Shown here: one piece after another, positions 45,140 to 57,182 of the stretch | Position numbering within the stretch: position 1 is the first letter of the stretch | Layout of the letters: every line of letters begins with the position of its first letter | NCBI GenBank assembly: GCA_001910725.1 | Contig: MJGA01000004.1 | Span: forward strand, 1,612,001 to 1,676,000 | Direction of reading: 5' to 3' | From: Phanerodontia chrysosporium | Lineage: Eukaryota > Basidiomycota > Agaricomycetes > Polyporales > Phanerochaetaceae | DNA length: 64,000 bases | Notes under the pieces: generated by a model | What the model was told of the DNA's origin: nothing | Databases searched by the model: none | Seen by the model: only the letters and a program-made list of their open reading frames with translations | Program-made: the position numbers and the translations under genes

Positions 45140-47643
45140 TCAAAGATCAGCAAACTGGCTGTCGAAGTCGCTCTGCGATATCTCCCCTCGCTTGAGCTTC
45201 TTGGCCATCCGCTCTTCCTTCGCCAATTCCTCCCAGTCATCAGCATCATCACCCTCGCTGCCTTGATCTCGGGACCTTTTCTTATCATCAACAGTGGTGG
45301 GTTGTTGCTGCTGCTTGAGCCATTGCTTCTTAACCTCTTTCTTCTGCTTTCTTCGCTCTTTCTCCTCCTTCTTGGCTACCTTGTTGCTCCATGCCGTGTT
45401 AGCTTTCTTCTTCTCTGCAGCTTGTTTCCGACGCCTTTCCACTTCCGCAGCGACATCGATCTGTTTCTGCTTCTCAAGCTCTGCGAGACGACTCGCCTCT
45501 TTCGCAGAGTCGGCGAATGCATATTTATCCCACTGCGACGTAATTCGTTAGGGCCTTGGAGACGATGCGACACCTTAGAACTCACATCTATATCGGCGTC
45601 GTGCCAGCCGTCTCGGTCTGCATCCTTGAGCTCAGGCATACGTGGCAAGCGCAGCAGAGCAAAACTCTTGGCAACACCTATGAGATTAAGATCCTTTATC
45701 CGGAAAATATAAGATGCTTCATGCTTTGAGTATGCCCTGACGAACGAAACGAATGCTTTGATCGCCTAGGGGAGTAATATTGGTAAGTAAGGGTTCCCGT
45801 ACAATCCGTCTACCATGTACCTTGTCGTGAAGTGCCCTGTCTTTGACCACGACCGCGCGAACTTTCTCCAGTGTCTGCGCAACCGCCGCATCTTCTGGAT
45901 CGTCCTCGGCGATCGTGTGCAAAGACCCGTCTTCGCTGAAGGCGGGACGCTCCTTGATAGGAATCTTGCGAACAGCCAGGAAATCTAATATGCGATCATA
46001 TCATGAGTCCGAAGGTAGGACGAACGAGTGACACCATACCGACGTAGTCGACCTCCCGCCCGACCAGGAAAGTCCACGCCCGACCGCTTCGACCTGCTCG
46101 CGCAGTACGGCCACAACGGTGAGAAAACGTCTTAGGATCTGAAGGCGGGTCAAATTGGATGACAACGTCAACATCTGGCAGATCGAGGCCTCTAGCTGCT
46201 ACATCGGTTGCCAGCAATATTTGTGGCGACATAGGAGTAGCAACCCCAGAAGCAAACGCATTGAGGGTTTTTGTACGAGCAGCAGGAGGAAGGTGACCGT
46301 GCAGCGAATGCAACGTGACGTTCGAGGGCAGTATTGCAGGCAAGATCTGGATGGAGTTGGCGCACATCAATTAGGGTCTGGCAAGACTTCAATATATATT
46401 GTACATACCCTGTAGAAGTAGTCCACACAGGCACATGTTGCGAAGTAGACGATAAAGCGGGATGACTGTTGATGTTGACATTCATGTTGTAACAGGCGGG
46501 AGAACTGAACTAGCTTTTCAGACGATCGACAGGAGAGATAGAAGTTTTGTAAACTATGGGCAACAGTGCGTCGTGTTAAGTCCACTCTAAACACGCGTAG
46601 AAGGTGCAACAAACTCACTTTGCGGGTATGCGACGTTCTTCGATCACGTCCATCGCTTTCTTCCCGTCCTTGCCGTCCCCACTTTTGGTCTTCGTCTTCT
46701 TCGACTGCACTTTGACGACAACCCGGGCGGGATTACGCAGGCCTACGCGTACCAGCTCGGAGATGGCATCCGCGTCTGTCATTGTAGCACTGAACAAGCC
46801 CGTGCGGCGCTGCTTCGGCAGATGTGTCAAGATCCGTGTTAGGGTCTGGTGAAAACCCAGGTCGAGCAACCTGGAAATAGCGCGTATGTCAACGACAGGA
46901 TTACTATTCAGCTCCATGAAGAAAGCTCACCGGTCGGCTTCGTCCAAAACAAGAATTTCGAGCTCTTTGACGTTGACAATGCTCTTTCCCTTGCCAAGCA
47001 AGAATTCCTCCACACGGCCAGGAGTCCCCACTACGATATCGGCGCCGGTCGACATAAACCGTTGTAAATCCTGGGCGGGAGAAGACTCGGATGACACGAG
47101 TAGCAGAGGCGGTGGATGTTCCCAGCGAGACTCAGGTGGAATATCAGACCCATCGGCTTCGGAGTCGCTTGATGATGACGAGAGTGGCTGCCGTGCAGAT
47201 GGTTGCGACCGTAGAAAGAGTTCGAAGATAGAATGTATCTGGCTAGCCAATTCTCTGGACGGTGTTCATGTCAAGGAGAGCAGACGTTATTAGAAGACGG
47301 CGTACCTGGTCGGGCTAATCACTAGTGCACCAACCTCGTTCTTCTTCAGCTTCGTCTCCCGTCTTATGAGTTTCTCCAGGATAGGTATCACGAACGCCAA
47401 AGTCTTCCCCGAGCCTGTGACGGCTTCAACTACTACGTCCTTGTTGCGCATAAAAAGGGGTATGGTAGACGCTTGAACTGGGGTCATGTGCGTATGTCCC
47501 ATGGAGTGTATAACGTCTAAGCTAAATCATCTGAGTAGGTTGTCCTGAACGAGCCCGCTTCCCAGACACTGAAGCACTTACATCCATGGTGTTAGGGACG
47601 TCGGCAAAGACGACCATGTCCCAGCAAACGCAGGTGAAGACAT
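45140..47643 (-). CDS. SPB4: DEAD-box RNA helicase Spb4 (DDX55), 60S ribosome biogenesis
   Basis: It starts [20 protein letters not shown] at 47643, then [20 protein letters not shown] (Q motif), [20 protein letters not shown] (Walker A), [34 protein letters not shown] (DEAD), [12 protein letters not shown] (SAT), [20 protein letters not shown] and [15 protein letters not shown]. The C-terminal extension has [20 protein letters not shown], the conserved Spb4/Has1-type block, and [20 protein letters not shown], then a Lys/Glu-rich coiled tail. A Ser/Asp/Glu insert ([17 protein letters not shown]) between motifs Ia and Ib is lineage-specific. About eight exons. Spb4 acts in late nucleolar 60S maturation. 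Confidence 0.93.
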
Positions 47644-48675
47644 AGCAGATGGCCTCCACGCGATTTGCTTCTGCGAGGTAGGACAACGAATAAGCGGGCT
47701 GGAACTAACTGGAGGGCAAGACAAGAAAAGTGGTTGGCGCCCGGTGCCGCAACGCTTGCCACTCCGCGCTTCCGACGATCGATCCTAATTTGGGATGTGC
47801 AGTGTTGTCCTCATGTTCTGCCACCGACTGCCGTTGCTTACTTCTCCGCCGTTCTGCTCTCGTGAGGTCTGTTCTTCACAACATGCGAAAGAGTTTCGTA
47901 TCTCTTGGCGACATATCCCCGCGGCGTCCCGTCTGCACTGCGCGGGATGAACATTGCACAGGTCGACGTACCGACTGCTGCCACCGCAGTGGATCTGAGG
48001 CAATGATGAGATCGAACCTCATGCGCGTGGCAGCCATAAATCCGACTGGTGCCGGAGGGTCTCATTCAGCCCATGAATACGTTGAAGGACCGACATGACT
48101 CCTTGCCGCCCCCTGAGTCTGCGTCGGCGCCGGTTTCAACCTCGCGAACCAAGTAGATCACCTAGCGCCACTGGCATACTTTTGCCTCCTTCGCGCTTGA
48201 CGTGTCCGAAAACTGCTGTCTGGACTGCTGGTCTTGCGTGAAACACTTCGATATCTACCCGATATCTGCGACGTCTCCGCAAATTCGCATGATGGACCAG
48301 TTGCCCACTACTTACAGCACGGCCCTCTTATGGCATGCCACAATGTGTCGCGTGGTCGTCATGGCGCGCTGATACATAGTGAAACGCTCGGACCGTGGAA
48401 GCAGACAAGAACGCACGGGCGTTTGCCTCTAGCTCTTGCACACGTCTCTTCCCAAACCGAACTCTCCGCCGATCGTCCGTATCGATCTCTTCTGTGTAGG
48501 TCTCCAATCACAGATCCGGATCTGCCCTGTGCTCACCGTTGTTTGCTCACCCCGCGGTCGACGAATCACGGTTGTCATCCAGTGTTATAAAGGGTCTTGT
48601 GCGACAGCTGCATCCTCCCAAACACCACAACCACGTCCCACAGGCAGAGTCGTTCATTGAACACTTTGGAGCGCG
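47644..48675. other. divergent promoter region of SPB4 and the Zn2Cys6 gene
   Basis: About 1.03 kb, no supported gene. Several short frames overlap on both strands. Confidence 0.5.
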
Positions 48676-51600
48676 ATGGCTGGACTACCGTCCTCTTCAT
48701 CGAATGTCAGCCAGTCTGCTAGCACGCATGTCGGATCTTCAAATAACGCCACACGCTCACGTCGGACCAACGAGCCTAGGAACAACATCATAGTCGTAGA
48801 GTTCCGCCAGGACCAATTCGCTCAAGCCAGCTCGAGCGAATCCGATGATGAATCATCCAGAGCACCACGTTCGAGGAAACGGCAACGAGATCAGGCGGGG
48901 AACAAACCGTGAGAACGCCTTCGGGCTACTCCTAGGTGCAGGCGGTCACTCATTCAACACCCCCATCTAGGCCAGGCGCATGTGTGCACTGCAAATCTCT
49001 CAAGGTGATAGGTCTCTGCCTATGGCTGTAGTCGTTTCTCATCTCGATCACCATAGGTTAGGTGTCAGTTCTCCCCTGGAGAAACGCGGTGCAACCGGTG
49101 TGTCGCTGGTAACCACGAGTGCATCGCTCGTAATCGTAAGAAGCGTAAAGCAGCACCGTAAGTCTCGTCAGTGGACGGCTGCCCCATGCTATGGACTAAT
49201 TGTAATATTTTCTATCTTGTTTCATATCATCGCCAGTACCCATGACGATCTACGAGCTCGTGCACGGCAGCAGGACCTGCAAATCGAGTCTCTGCTAGCG
49301 AAATTAGACCAGCTACATATGGACGCTAAAGTCAACAAATGGGTTCAGCAAGGAAAGGAGATCGCCAAGCTTAAGGACAGCAGCGTTGGTCGGTTCATAT
49401 GCACATACTGCCGCTTGTAATCGCATGTTAATTCGTTCATTGTGTTGCAGCGCGTCCTGTAGAGCAGGTTATGTGCCACTACTATGCATCCCTTATTGGA
49501 CCCCTTGATGTGGACCTTTCACGTAGGTCGCCTTAACTACCGATAGTCTTTGAGCTGATGACCTTTTATCAGCAAACGGGCCCAACTTTGCAAAGGTTCC
49601 TATGATCCTACGCACCGGTATCATCGACGCAGAGGAAGTAATCGATTTGTTCAATCTGTACGTGTCTTCGATGGCCGTCTACCATGTTGGTTACTGACTA
49701 ATCGCCGATTTCAAAGCTATTTTGAGAGAATAAATGTACGTCTCCCCTCGAGGCTCTGCCTGCCTTCATACCCACTAGTCGTAGCCCTTCTTCTCCCTCC
49801 TCGATGGGGAGCTGCACTGTCCACAAAAGCTTATCTGGAGGAGTCCCTTACTGTTTACGGTCGGTGAGTAGTCCTCTTACCTACTACAATCGTCTCATCT
49901 ACTAAGCTCTCACGTCAGTTGTTGCCTGTGCGGCCCGACATTATCACAGGCGGCCTGGCTTATGGGCACTAGCTATGGACATAGCGCGAGATTTAGCGGC
50001 AGAAGCACTCATCATGGGTCCCGTGGACGTAGAAACTGTCCAGTCGCTCCTTGTTCTAGCCGTCTATCCCGTGCCGAAGAAAAAGTGGCTAGAGGACAAG
50101 AGCTGGCTATTTATGGGTGCTGCCATCCGGTGAGTCCAGAGATCATTTCCTGTGAAGCCCGCTCAACGAGTCCTTAGCATGGCACAAGAGATCGGACTTG
50201 ACAAACCGCAGACCAGCACAAACATTCGGGAGAATATCAACCGCACTCGCACATGGATCAACACTTACTGTGTTGATGGTTCCCATGCTACGCAGTTCGG
50301 TAAGATGCCTATGATCAAGTATGACGACTACGTCGTTAGAAAAAACGCCCGTACTTGGTATATGTCGCTTGACAATTCGCCCTACGACATTTGCCTCTGC
50401 GGATACGCAGAACTGCTGCATGAGATGCTGAAGTTTCGTCGGACCATCGGCCCTGTGAATTCTCTTGCTGACAGGTTCCGTGAGGTAGGCATCTACCGTT
50501 TGCTACAGAGCTACGCTCATCCTCCCTCTGCAGGGGTTCGACATCATCTCTTATTGCATCGATTTCGATCAGAAGTTCGCGGAGTTGATTGCGTTCTGGA
50601 CGAGTCGGCTCGACGCTGACCCAAACGTGAAGATTTGTGAGTACGGCCGTCCGGGATATATCCATGGGAAGTTCTAAGGAGTACTCGGTAGGCCCGGTGG
50701 TCCGCTATCGTTGCCACAACTTGCGCATGTAAGTCTATCGTACGTCTACTGTGGCAATGGCGGGGCTTATGCCGATAATATGCCAGGATCTCATCGTACC
50801 TTCGCCTGGTCATTCTGTCCGTTGGCTTCCAGTACGGCCTTAAGCAAGGTATATCTCGCAACGATTATATTCTCCAGCAGGTACATCTCTGCTGAATCTA
50901 TCGTTTGCTTTGATTGACTTGTGCCCAGTCCATCGCAGTTGCGCGTCAGTGTATTCAGGTCGTTTTGGAGCTACTGTACCCATCTGGACTGCTGAGCTGG
51001 GCGATGGAAGCTAACTTCTTGTATATGGCTTTCTCTGCGGGCTTCCTCTTAAACGTACGCATTCTTTACTATGCTAATCTCGCACAATCACTGATAGCGA
51101 TCTCTCAGCTGCTCCGTCCCAAACTCTTACCTCTGCTTGACTCTGTTCAGTGCCGGGAAATCATCCAGCAGGTCAAACAGCTCATTGACATACTGGGTTC
51201 GGATGCAGTCGCTTTGGATGGACGACACTCGCCTGCCCTCTATTCCAAATTCCTTGACAACCTACTGGAGAAGTACTACACTCCGGCACTGCGAGAACGC
51301 ATCAACTCAGCAGAGTCTCCCTCACAGCATCCTGGAGGAGACGGTCAACAGCCTCCGCAGGAAACTTTCTCATGGCCCGATATACCATCCCATGAGCCCA
51401 CGCCTGCCCCGGAGGACGACCACCAAATGGGCGGATCGGAGTCGACGGTTGTGCGGGAACAAGCTGGCGAGGCAGAGATGGACTTCAGTCTCACGCATTT
51501 CGTCGAAAGCGCCCTCCCACCCGCTAACCCTGCACCACCAGAATCCTTGTGGCAAACGCATGACGTGCCGGCAAATTCTGCCGGCCTCTACGGCGTTGAA

Positions 51601-51684
51601 GCCATGCAACAATGGCAGTATCCGTTCGGATACCCCGTGATGTTCGACCTGACAGCCCCTCAGCAGCACCTGCAGAGTTACTGA
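48676..51684 (+). CDS. Zn(II)2Cys6 fungal transcription factor
   Basis: The first exon encodes an acidic/Ser-rich leader ending in a basic patch (SRKRQRDQAGNKP). Two small exons then give the binuclear cluster: ACVHCKSLKVRCQFSPGE, then TRCNRCVAGNHECIARN, with spacing C-x2-C-x6-C-x8-C-x2-C-x6-C. A basic linker (RKKRKAAP) and a coiled-coil dimerisation element (DLQIESLLAKLDQLHMDAKV) follow. Many short exons then code a fungal-specific regulatory domain (PMILRTGIIDAEEVIDLFNL, MDIARDLAAEALIMGPVDVE, IGLDKPQTSTNIRENINRTR) and a Gln/Pro-rich end (QWQYPFGYPVMFDLTAPQQH). Domain order is typical of this class; target genes are unknown. More than ten exons, about 780 residues; middle exon borders are approximate. 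Confidence 0.85.
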
Positions 51685-52069
51685 AGTACAGTCCTTACTT
51701 CGACCCAGGCTGGGTTTTGTGACGTCTATTTGTGAATTAATCACCTATCTAGCAGTTAATCTAGCGGTGGTTATAGGCAGTCCCCAGCCTTGTAGAGACT
51801 GTAAAAACGTTACGAATACGAGTCTTCATAGTGACCCCATCTCGACATTCGAGGGCATGCGAACAGTTTCTGGATGATGCACTTCGCTTCAAGTTTGACT
51901 CGAAAGTCGCAACGCGCCACCGTCGGTCTCACGTAAGCGCTCGACGTGCGCCAACCTAAACCGACGCCGACCAAATAGGAACCAACACTGCTCTCCTCCA
52001 TACTCCCACCGCTGCTAAAAAGACAACATCTCCTGTGCCCGTGTACTTCATAATTCTGCTCTGTTCAAT
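51685..52069. other. intergenic region upstream of LUC7
   Basis: About 385 bp, the 3' flank of the Zn2Cys6 gene and the LUC7 promoter. Nothing else recognised. Confidence 0.5.
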
Positions 52070-53189
52070 ATGGGTCGACTAGCAGAGATGCAAAGGAAAC
52101 TTCTGGAGGTGCGTAATGGCCTACCTGCCGTGTATCAACACGCCCTGACCATACTGCAGCAAATGATGGGTCCAGAAGCCATGGGTGTCGCGAATGCAAA
52201 CCTGACATGGTCAGACGAGAAAGTTTGTCGTAACTTCCTCTGCGGGACATGTCCCCACACTCTCTTCACGAATACCGTAAGCACTCTTTAGCATGCCACT
52301 CTGCGCATTGTAACATTGACCGTGCTTCAGAAAATGGACCTGGGTGCATGCCCGAAGTCTCATACAGAACGCTTGAAAACGGAATTCCTCGCAGCACGTG
52401 AGGCGGACCCGAACAACCCCATCTTTGCACGCTTCCAGATGGAATACGAATCCAATATCTTCGCTTTCGTCGACGAGTGCGACCGGAGAATCCGCGCTGC
52501 TCACCGAAGGTTGGAGAAGACACCGGAGGAGAACGCGAAGACTACGAATCTCATGCGTGAGATCGCTGAAATTGAGCTTGCTATTCAGGGCGGTACCGAG
52601 AAGATCGAGACTCTGGGCGAGCAAGGGAAGGTCGAGGAGTCCATGCGGGAGATGGCCGCTATTGAGGCCTTGAAGAGCGAGAAGGCAGAGAAGGAGGTAC
52701 GTATCACAACGTCCTCCCTTAGGATCATATGCTGACTGGATGACAGCGAGAGCTGCAACAATTGACAGACACCTCTGGCGCGTCGGGTCACCAGAAGCTT
52801 CGTGTCTGTGACGTGTGCGGCGCGTACCTCTCTGTACTCGATTCGGATCGTCGTCTCGCAGACCATTTCGGTGGTAAGATGCACCTCGGTTACCACGAGC
52901 TCAGGAACATGTTGGCGAAGTTCAAGGAGGAGCGCGAGAAACGGAAGGCAGCACCCCCGCCTGGTGCCGCTCCAGGTGGATCGGTACCGCCGGGTGCCGC
53001 TCCTCCCCGCGACCGGGACTACAGGTCAAGGGACGACTACAAGGACAGAGACAGGGGATATGAGCGTCATGGCTCATCACGTTACGAGTAAGTACTCGAG
53101 TTCGTGCAGAGCAGCGGCCATACTTATGCCATACCCGCAGTGACCGCCGGCGAGATCGTTCACGCTCTCCTGGCAGGAGGAGATATTGA
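52070..53189 (+). CDS. LUC7: Luc7-like U1 snRNP splicing protein
   Basis: U1-associated protein that stabilises 5' splice-site pairing. It starts MGRLAEMQRKLLE; a 50-bp intron follows, then QMMGPEAMGVANANLTWSDE, KVCRNFLCGTCPHTLFTNTK, MDLGACPKSHTERLKTEF (first zinc finger), helices LMREIAEIELAIQGGTEKIE and the second finger LRVCDVCGAYLSVLDSDRRL with DHFGGKMHLGYHELRN. The end is Arg/Asp/Ser-rich (RDRDYRSRDDYKDRD, SRSPGRRRY). Five exons, about 300 residues. All Cys and His ligands are present. A Pro/Gly/Ala insert (PPPGAAPGGSVPPGAAPP) precedes the RS-like tail. Confidence 0.95.
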
Positions 53190-53426
53190 TAGCTGAACAG
53201 CTATGTATTATCGGTTATGTATTGCGTTTTATTCTCGTCTGTTTATTACTGTCAGGGTGTACCTCAGAATGCAACGCAACGCGGATGACCTTGCATCAAT
53301 GGATAACCGTCGTTTCCTACGATGGATGCTCAGTAACAGCGATAGCTTGCGCAGTGGGAGCTCAAGAATCGGAACTCTGAATAGGGCTAGGATTGCAGAC
53401 AGTGCTTTCTCTCTACACATTTACTC

Positions 53427-54050
53427 CTAGATGACATTTGGTATCGACGGGAAGGCTCGGCGCAGCGCAGACCTCATGAGACAAAGTTGGAGGTGCGTGA
53501 GTTTCTTCGTCATTACAAGAGGATAGAAGTAGTCATCTTGGATCTCCTGATCCTTGGCGACCATCTCGAGATCTGCCAAGGTATGTACTCCTGTAGCCTG
53601 CAAGACTTTCGAGACACTGTCTTGCTGTGAGCCGAACTCGGCACAAAAGTCTTTCAGCGACGAAGGTCTGCTACCACCTAATTCCCTGCCATGTTGGCCA
53701 TGAATGGAGCTCGCATCTTCCCCAGATGGTTTATTCTGCAATCCGGAGACCGGGGGTGCAACGGTACCTGGATTACATGAGTTGATATCTGCTGTCAGGC
53801 CTTCTGTGAGGTTTGGAAAGGGCTGTGATCGTGAGGTGAGATCACCAGCGATATTTTGAGGCAGAAGCGACTGACAGTGCTGCTTACCCTTTGTATGTGA
53901 GAGCTTCCTTTTTTCTTGTATAGCTTCCCTCTCAAGTACAGGCGGCAGTACATTTCGGCAGGCCACGCGCCTGCGTACCGTCGGAGGTCTGGCAGCTTCG
54001 AGCACTTTTGAGGATTCCCGGTAAACGTACACACTCGTCACAACAATCAT
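53427..54050 (-). CDS. hypothetical protein, 207 residues
   Basis: One open frame from ATG 54050 (MIVVTSVYVYRESSKVLEAA) to the stop at 53427. The first 90 residues are low in structure. The C-terminal 75 residues (SLKDFCAEFGSQQDSVSKVL, GVHTLADLEMVAKDQEIQDD, HLQLCLMRSALRRAFP) look like a small helical bundle. The arrangement of a short acidic helix, a hydrophobic pattern and an Arg-rich last helix recalls SAM-type domains, but this is weak. I do not recognise the protein. The first 20 codons overlap a possible splice donor (GTACGT), so the true start may lie upstream. Confidence 0.45.
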   Translation of the reverse strand: MIVVTSVYVYRESSKVLEAARPPTVRRRVACRNVLPPVLEREAIQEKRKLSHTKGKQHCQSLLPQNIAGDLTSRSQPFPNLTEGLTADINSCNPGTVAPPVSGLQNKPSGEDASSIHGQHGRELGGSRPSSLKDFCAEFGSQQDSVSKVLQATGVHTLADLEMVAKDQEIQDDYFYPLVMTKKLTHLQLCLMRSALRRAFPSIPNVI

Positions 54051-54825
54051 GATATGCTTGCCTCTGCTAGATAGGCCTTGACTCTGTCCTTTTTCTGAGC
54101 TTGAATAGGACGATCGAGGTCAATATGCCGTTTCAAAATGCTACGCATAGTATTCTACTCTAGCTTAAGCGTGCGAGGACAAGGGCTAGAAGGCGAAAGT
54201 CTCACCGTAATCACAACGGTTTTATCACGAGTAAGGTGCATCAAGGGTTGCAGAGTTATAGCACGACTCTTGTTTGCGTAGATGGTGCTAGCCTCTTGCT
54301 TAGGACGGGGAATCATGGCTGCCATAGTGCGCTTTCCCAGCGAGCTGTGGTTATGTACGGTGCCACTATTGGACGTCCGAGAGCTGGCGCTTGGCTTGGC
54401 CGCCTAGGTCACGGTAGGAGTTGTCTAGTCGGCGAACAGTGAGGTCCTTCGGGTTAGCGAGGATGGAGAGCTATGAGCTTACGAGGAATGCGAAGCAGCA
54501 CTCCCTGGATCATACTTCTCAATACTTGAAGATCGCTTGACGCAGGCATTTCCAATTCTCCTTTGCAATGAGCGGCTCGACGGTGCTCATGGGATCTCAA
54601 TACTTATTGTGCGACGACTGTATGTCGATCCTTCTAACTCGCTTCGTGCTAATTTCATATGATACACGAAAGTAGTGGGGTTCATGAGAAAGCTGGACAA
54701 TTAGGTACGTATGATAGAGTACACAAGAATTACGACACGGAATGTCAGACGGTCCCGGCGACAGGTAACAAAACAACAACGTCCGCGACAAGAAAGAGAC
54801 GACAAAAGGGACAGGAATCGAGACA
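54051..54825. other. intergenic region
   Basis: About 775 bp between the promoter side of the hypothetical gene and the 3' end of the J-domain gene. No gene supported; the frame at 54236-54442 has no family likeness. Confidence 0.5.
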
Positions 54826-56851
54826 TCACGCAGAGGCATTGACAGGCGTCGGGACACCACGTCCACGTCCTCGGAAGCCCCGTCCGCGCCCGCGTCCTCT
54901 GCCTCGACCTCTGCCGCGCAGGGACGGCGATGACCCACTGTTCTCAGGGTTGGTCGAGGTTTTATCAGCTGAGACATGCGATGGTGCCTGCTGATCAGAT
55001 GCGAAGCCGGAGCTGGGTGAGCTTTCAGCATTCGCTCGGGCCACGGGCGAGGATGGGGTGGGTTTCCGAGTGCGATTGTGGATGTTACGTCTGGGCATTT
55101 GACCATCCTCATAAGGGTGACGCGTCGACCTTTCCATCGGCGACGGCGACGAAGAAGCCAAACCGTCATCTTTGTTCTGAGATGTACTGATATGCCCTAC
55201 TTGGGGCTCTGGCTGGGAATTGTCGTCCTTGGTGAACCCGCCGAATGTCATTAGGAGGTTGGTGATTTCCTCCACTTTCTCATATGTCATCTCTGAGTCT
55301 AGCTTGCGCGCGACCGTACTGTGACCTTGGCGGGTGACAAACGCCCATCCGTCGGCCATTTCTTCAGCAGAGACTAGCTTCTTATCCAAAATCATCCATA
55401 CTACCTCGGGCTGCGCCGATTCCACAGCCAGCACAAGGAGAGATTTCGATGGTGGCGCCTCGTAGATCGGCTCAGAATCGGCAGGACTGTGCGCGTCGAA
55501 GAAGTACTTCAAGACGGATATGCGACCCTTCAGAAGTGCGACGTGAAATGGCGTATATCCAGATCCGTCACGTTCCTCCATGTCCGCTCCTGGGGGCATA
55601 CAGTGAGCGCGAACCCACACATCAGCGACAATAGAGGCTTACCGTGCGAGTCAAGCCATTCAAGAAGGTCTGCGTCGCCCCGGCCAGCTGCGATGTGGGA
55701 CAGAGTCTCTGCAGGGTCCTTGGGGTGTACCGGTACGAAGGCGTCGCAGCCACGCTTGACTTCACCGCCTGCAGCATCGACGGAGTCTTCGTAGACACTC
55801 TTCTTGACTTTCCTTGCGTCACCATTCCGGGCTGCAGCGAACACTGCCGACCGCAGAGTCTGGGATTGTTGTTGTTGCGCTCTTGCCTTCTGTTCGGCTG
55901 ACTTGCGAGATGCTTCGGCCTGCGCCTTCTTGCTCGACGCCTTCGCTTTCTGCCTGGCTTCAGCTGCCTTACGCTCTGTACATCTGTGTCATCGACAGTG
56001 TTGAGAAATATCGAACATAGGACCATACCCCTTACGCGCGTTTGCTCTTGTTCTTCCTTGCGCCGCGCATCTTCCCTCTTTCGGCGTTCAGCTGCCTGCT
56101 CCTGCTCTTCGCGGGCATGACGTATGCGATTTTCAAACTGTTCCTGACTCTCCGAGGAAAGGTGCTCATGACGGTAGTGGTGATGATGATGGTGGGGGTG
56201 GTGTTGGTAGTAGGCTGAGTAGAGGTCATTTTGAAAAAAAGCAGAAGCGTCACGAAGAATCTAGTACGCACAATGTTGTGACGAGCGATCGCCTCTATTA
56301 TGGAGGAGTTCTTCAAACATGTACCTGGCTTATTTGAGCGTCATATAACTCGCATGTACGCGCGTCCACTCACATGAAGAACTCAAATCTTTCCGAGCGC
56401 GAGTCGAAGTAGAAATCCTCGTCGGAATCGTCATATTCGGAATCGTAGTACCAATATCCATCCTCGGATTCATCGAAGTAATCATAATCCGAGTAATCAT
56501 TGTAGGCGTCATGATGCCCTGGACGAGGTGGTAACTCCGACCTGTCGAGGTATTTCAGGAGAACATTGTAAGCTTCACTCAACCGCTGAAACTCGGCGGT
56601 CGCAGCTTCGTTGCCAGGATTCTTGTCCGGATGAGTTCGTAAGGCAAGCTACCAGATGGCTCTGACATCAACAGCTTTCAAGTGCGTGTTTAAATGAAAC
56701 GTGCCTGCTTGTATGTACTCTTGATCACCTCGAGGGACGTTCCCTGGATCATATAGAGTCAACATAGGCCTTAGTGACAAGAGCTGGTCCTTACGTCTTC
56801 GAGACCAAGTATATTGTAAGCCTCAGTGACCTTTGCGCGCGAAGTTGGCAT
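54826..56851 (-). CDS. J-domain protein with ankyrin repeats and an RG-rich tail
   Basis: It starts [19 protein letters not shown] at 56851. The J domain continues [12 protein letters not shown] and [20 protein letters not shown], with the HPD motif that triggers Hsp70, and [19 protein letters not shown]. Next come a Tyr/Asp-rich acidic stretch ([20 protein letters not shown]), a His tract ([17 protein letters not shown]), a Lys/Glu/Arg coiled coil, ankyrin repeats ([40 protein letters not shown]) and a C-terminal run of RGRGRG. Such a combination suggests a co-chaperone that docks Hsp70 to a protein partner and perhaps RNA. About 560 residues in seven or so exons; borders near 56230-56340 and 56650-56730 are approximate. 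Confidence 0.75.
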
Positions 56852-57182
56852 CACGGAATGTGTGGCAGGTGGGGGTAGAAGGCAAACGCGACCGGGAGCG
56901 CGTTTAAATGGTCGCGTCGCGTGTTATGGGCGCTTGCATCCTGGTAAGAGCCGTTCTGAATCGCTCCTTAATGCATTGCGGACGTCCATCGCCAACCTTC
57001 GACGACGAGGTCCTTCAAGCCGCAAGTCTCGCAAGGTATGTGCAGATGTTGGCTCTCCAATGCACTCGAGTTACTTGTAGCAACGACGAGTAATGCGCTC
57101 ATAATAGCAGAGATTTCAGGTACAATACACTAGAGTACAGCTGTCCATGAACATACAGGAAACTAGGCAGTAACGCTACCAC
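56852..57182. other. intergenic region between the J-domain gene and FRG1
   Basis: About 330 bp, promoter of the J-domain gene and 3' flank of FRG1. Nothing else found. Confidence 0.5.
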
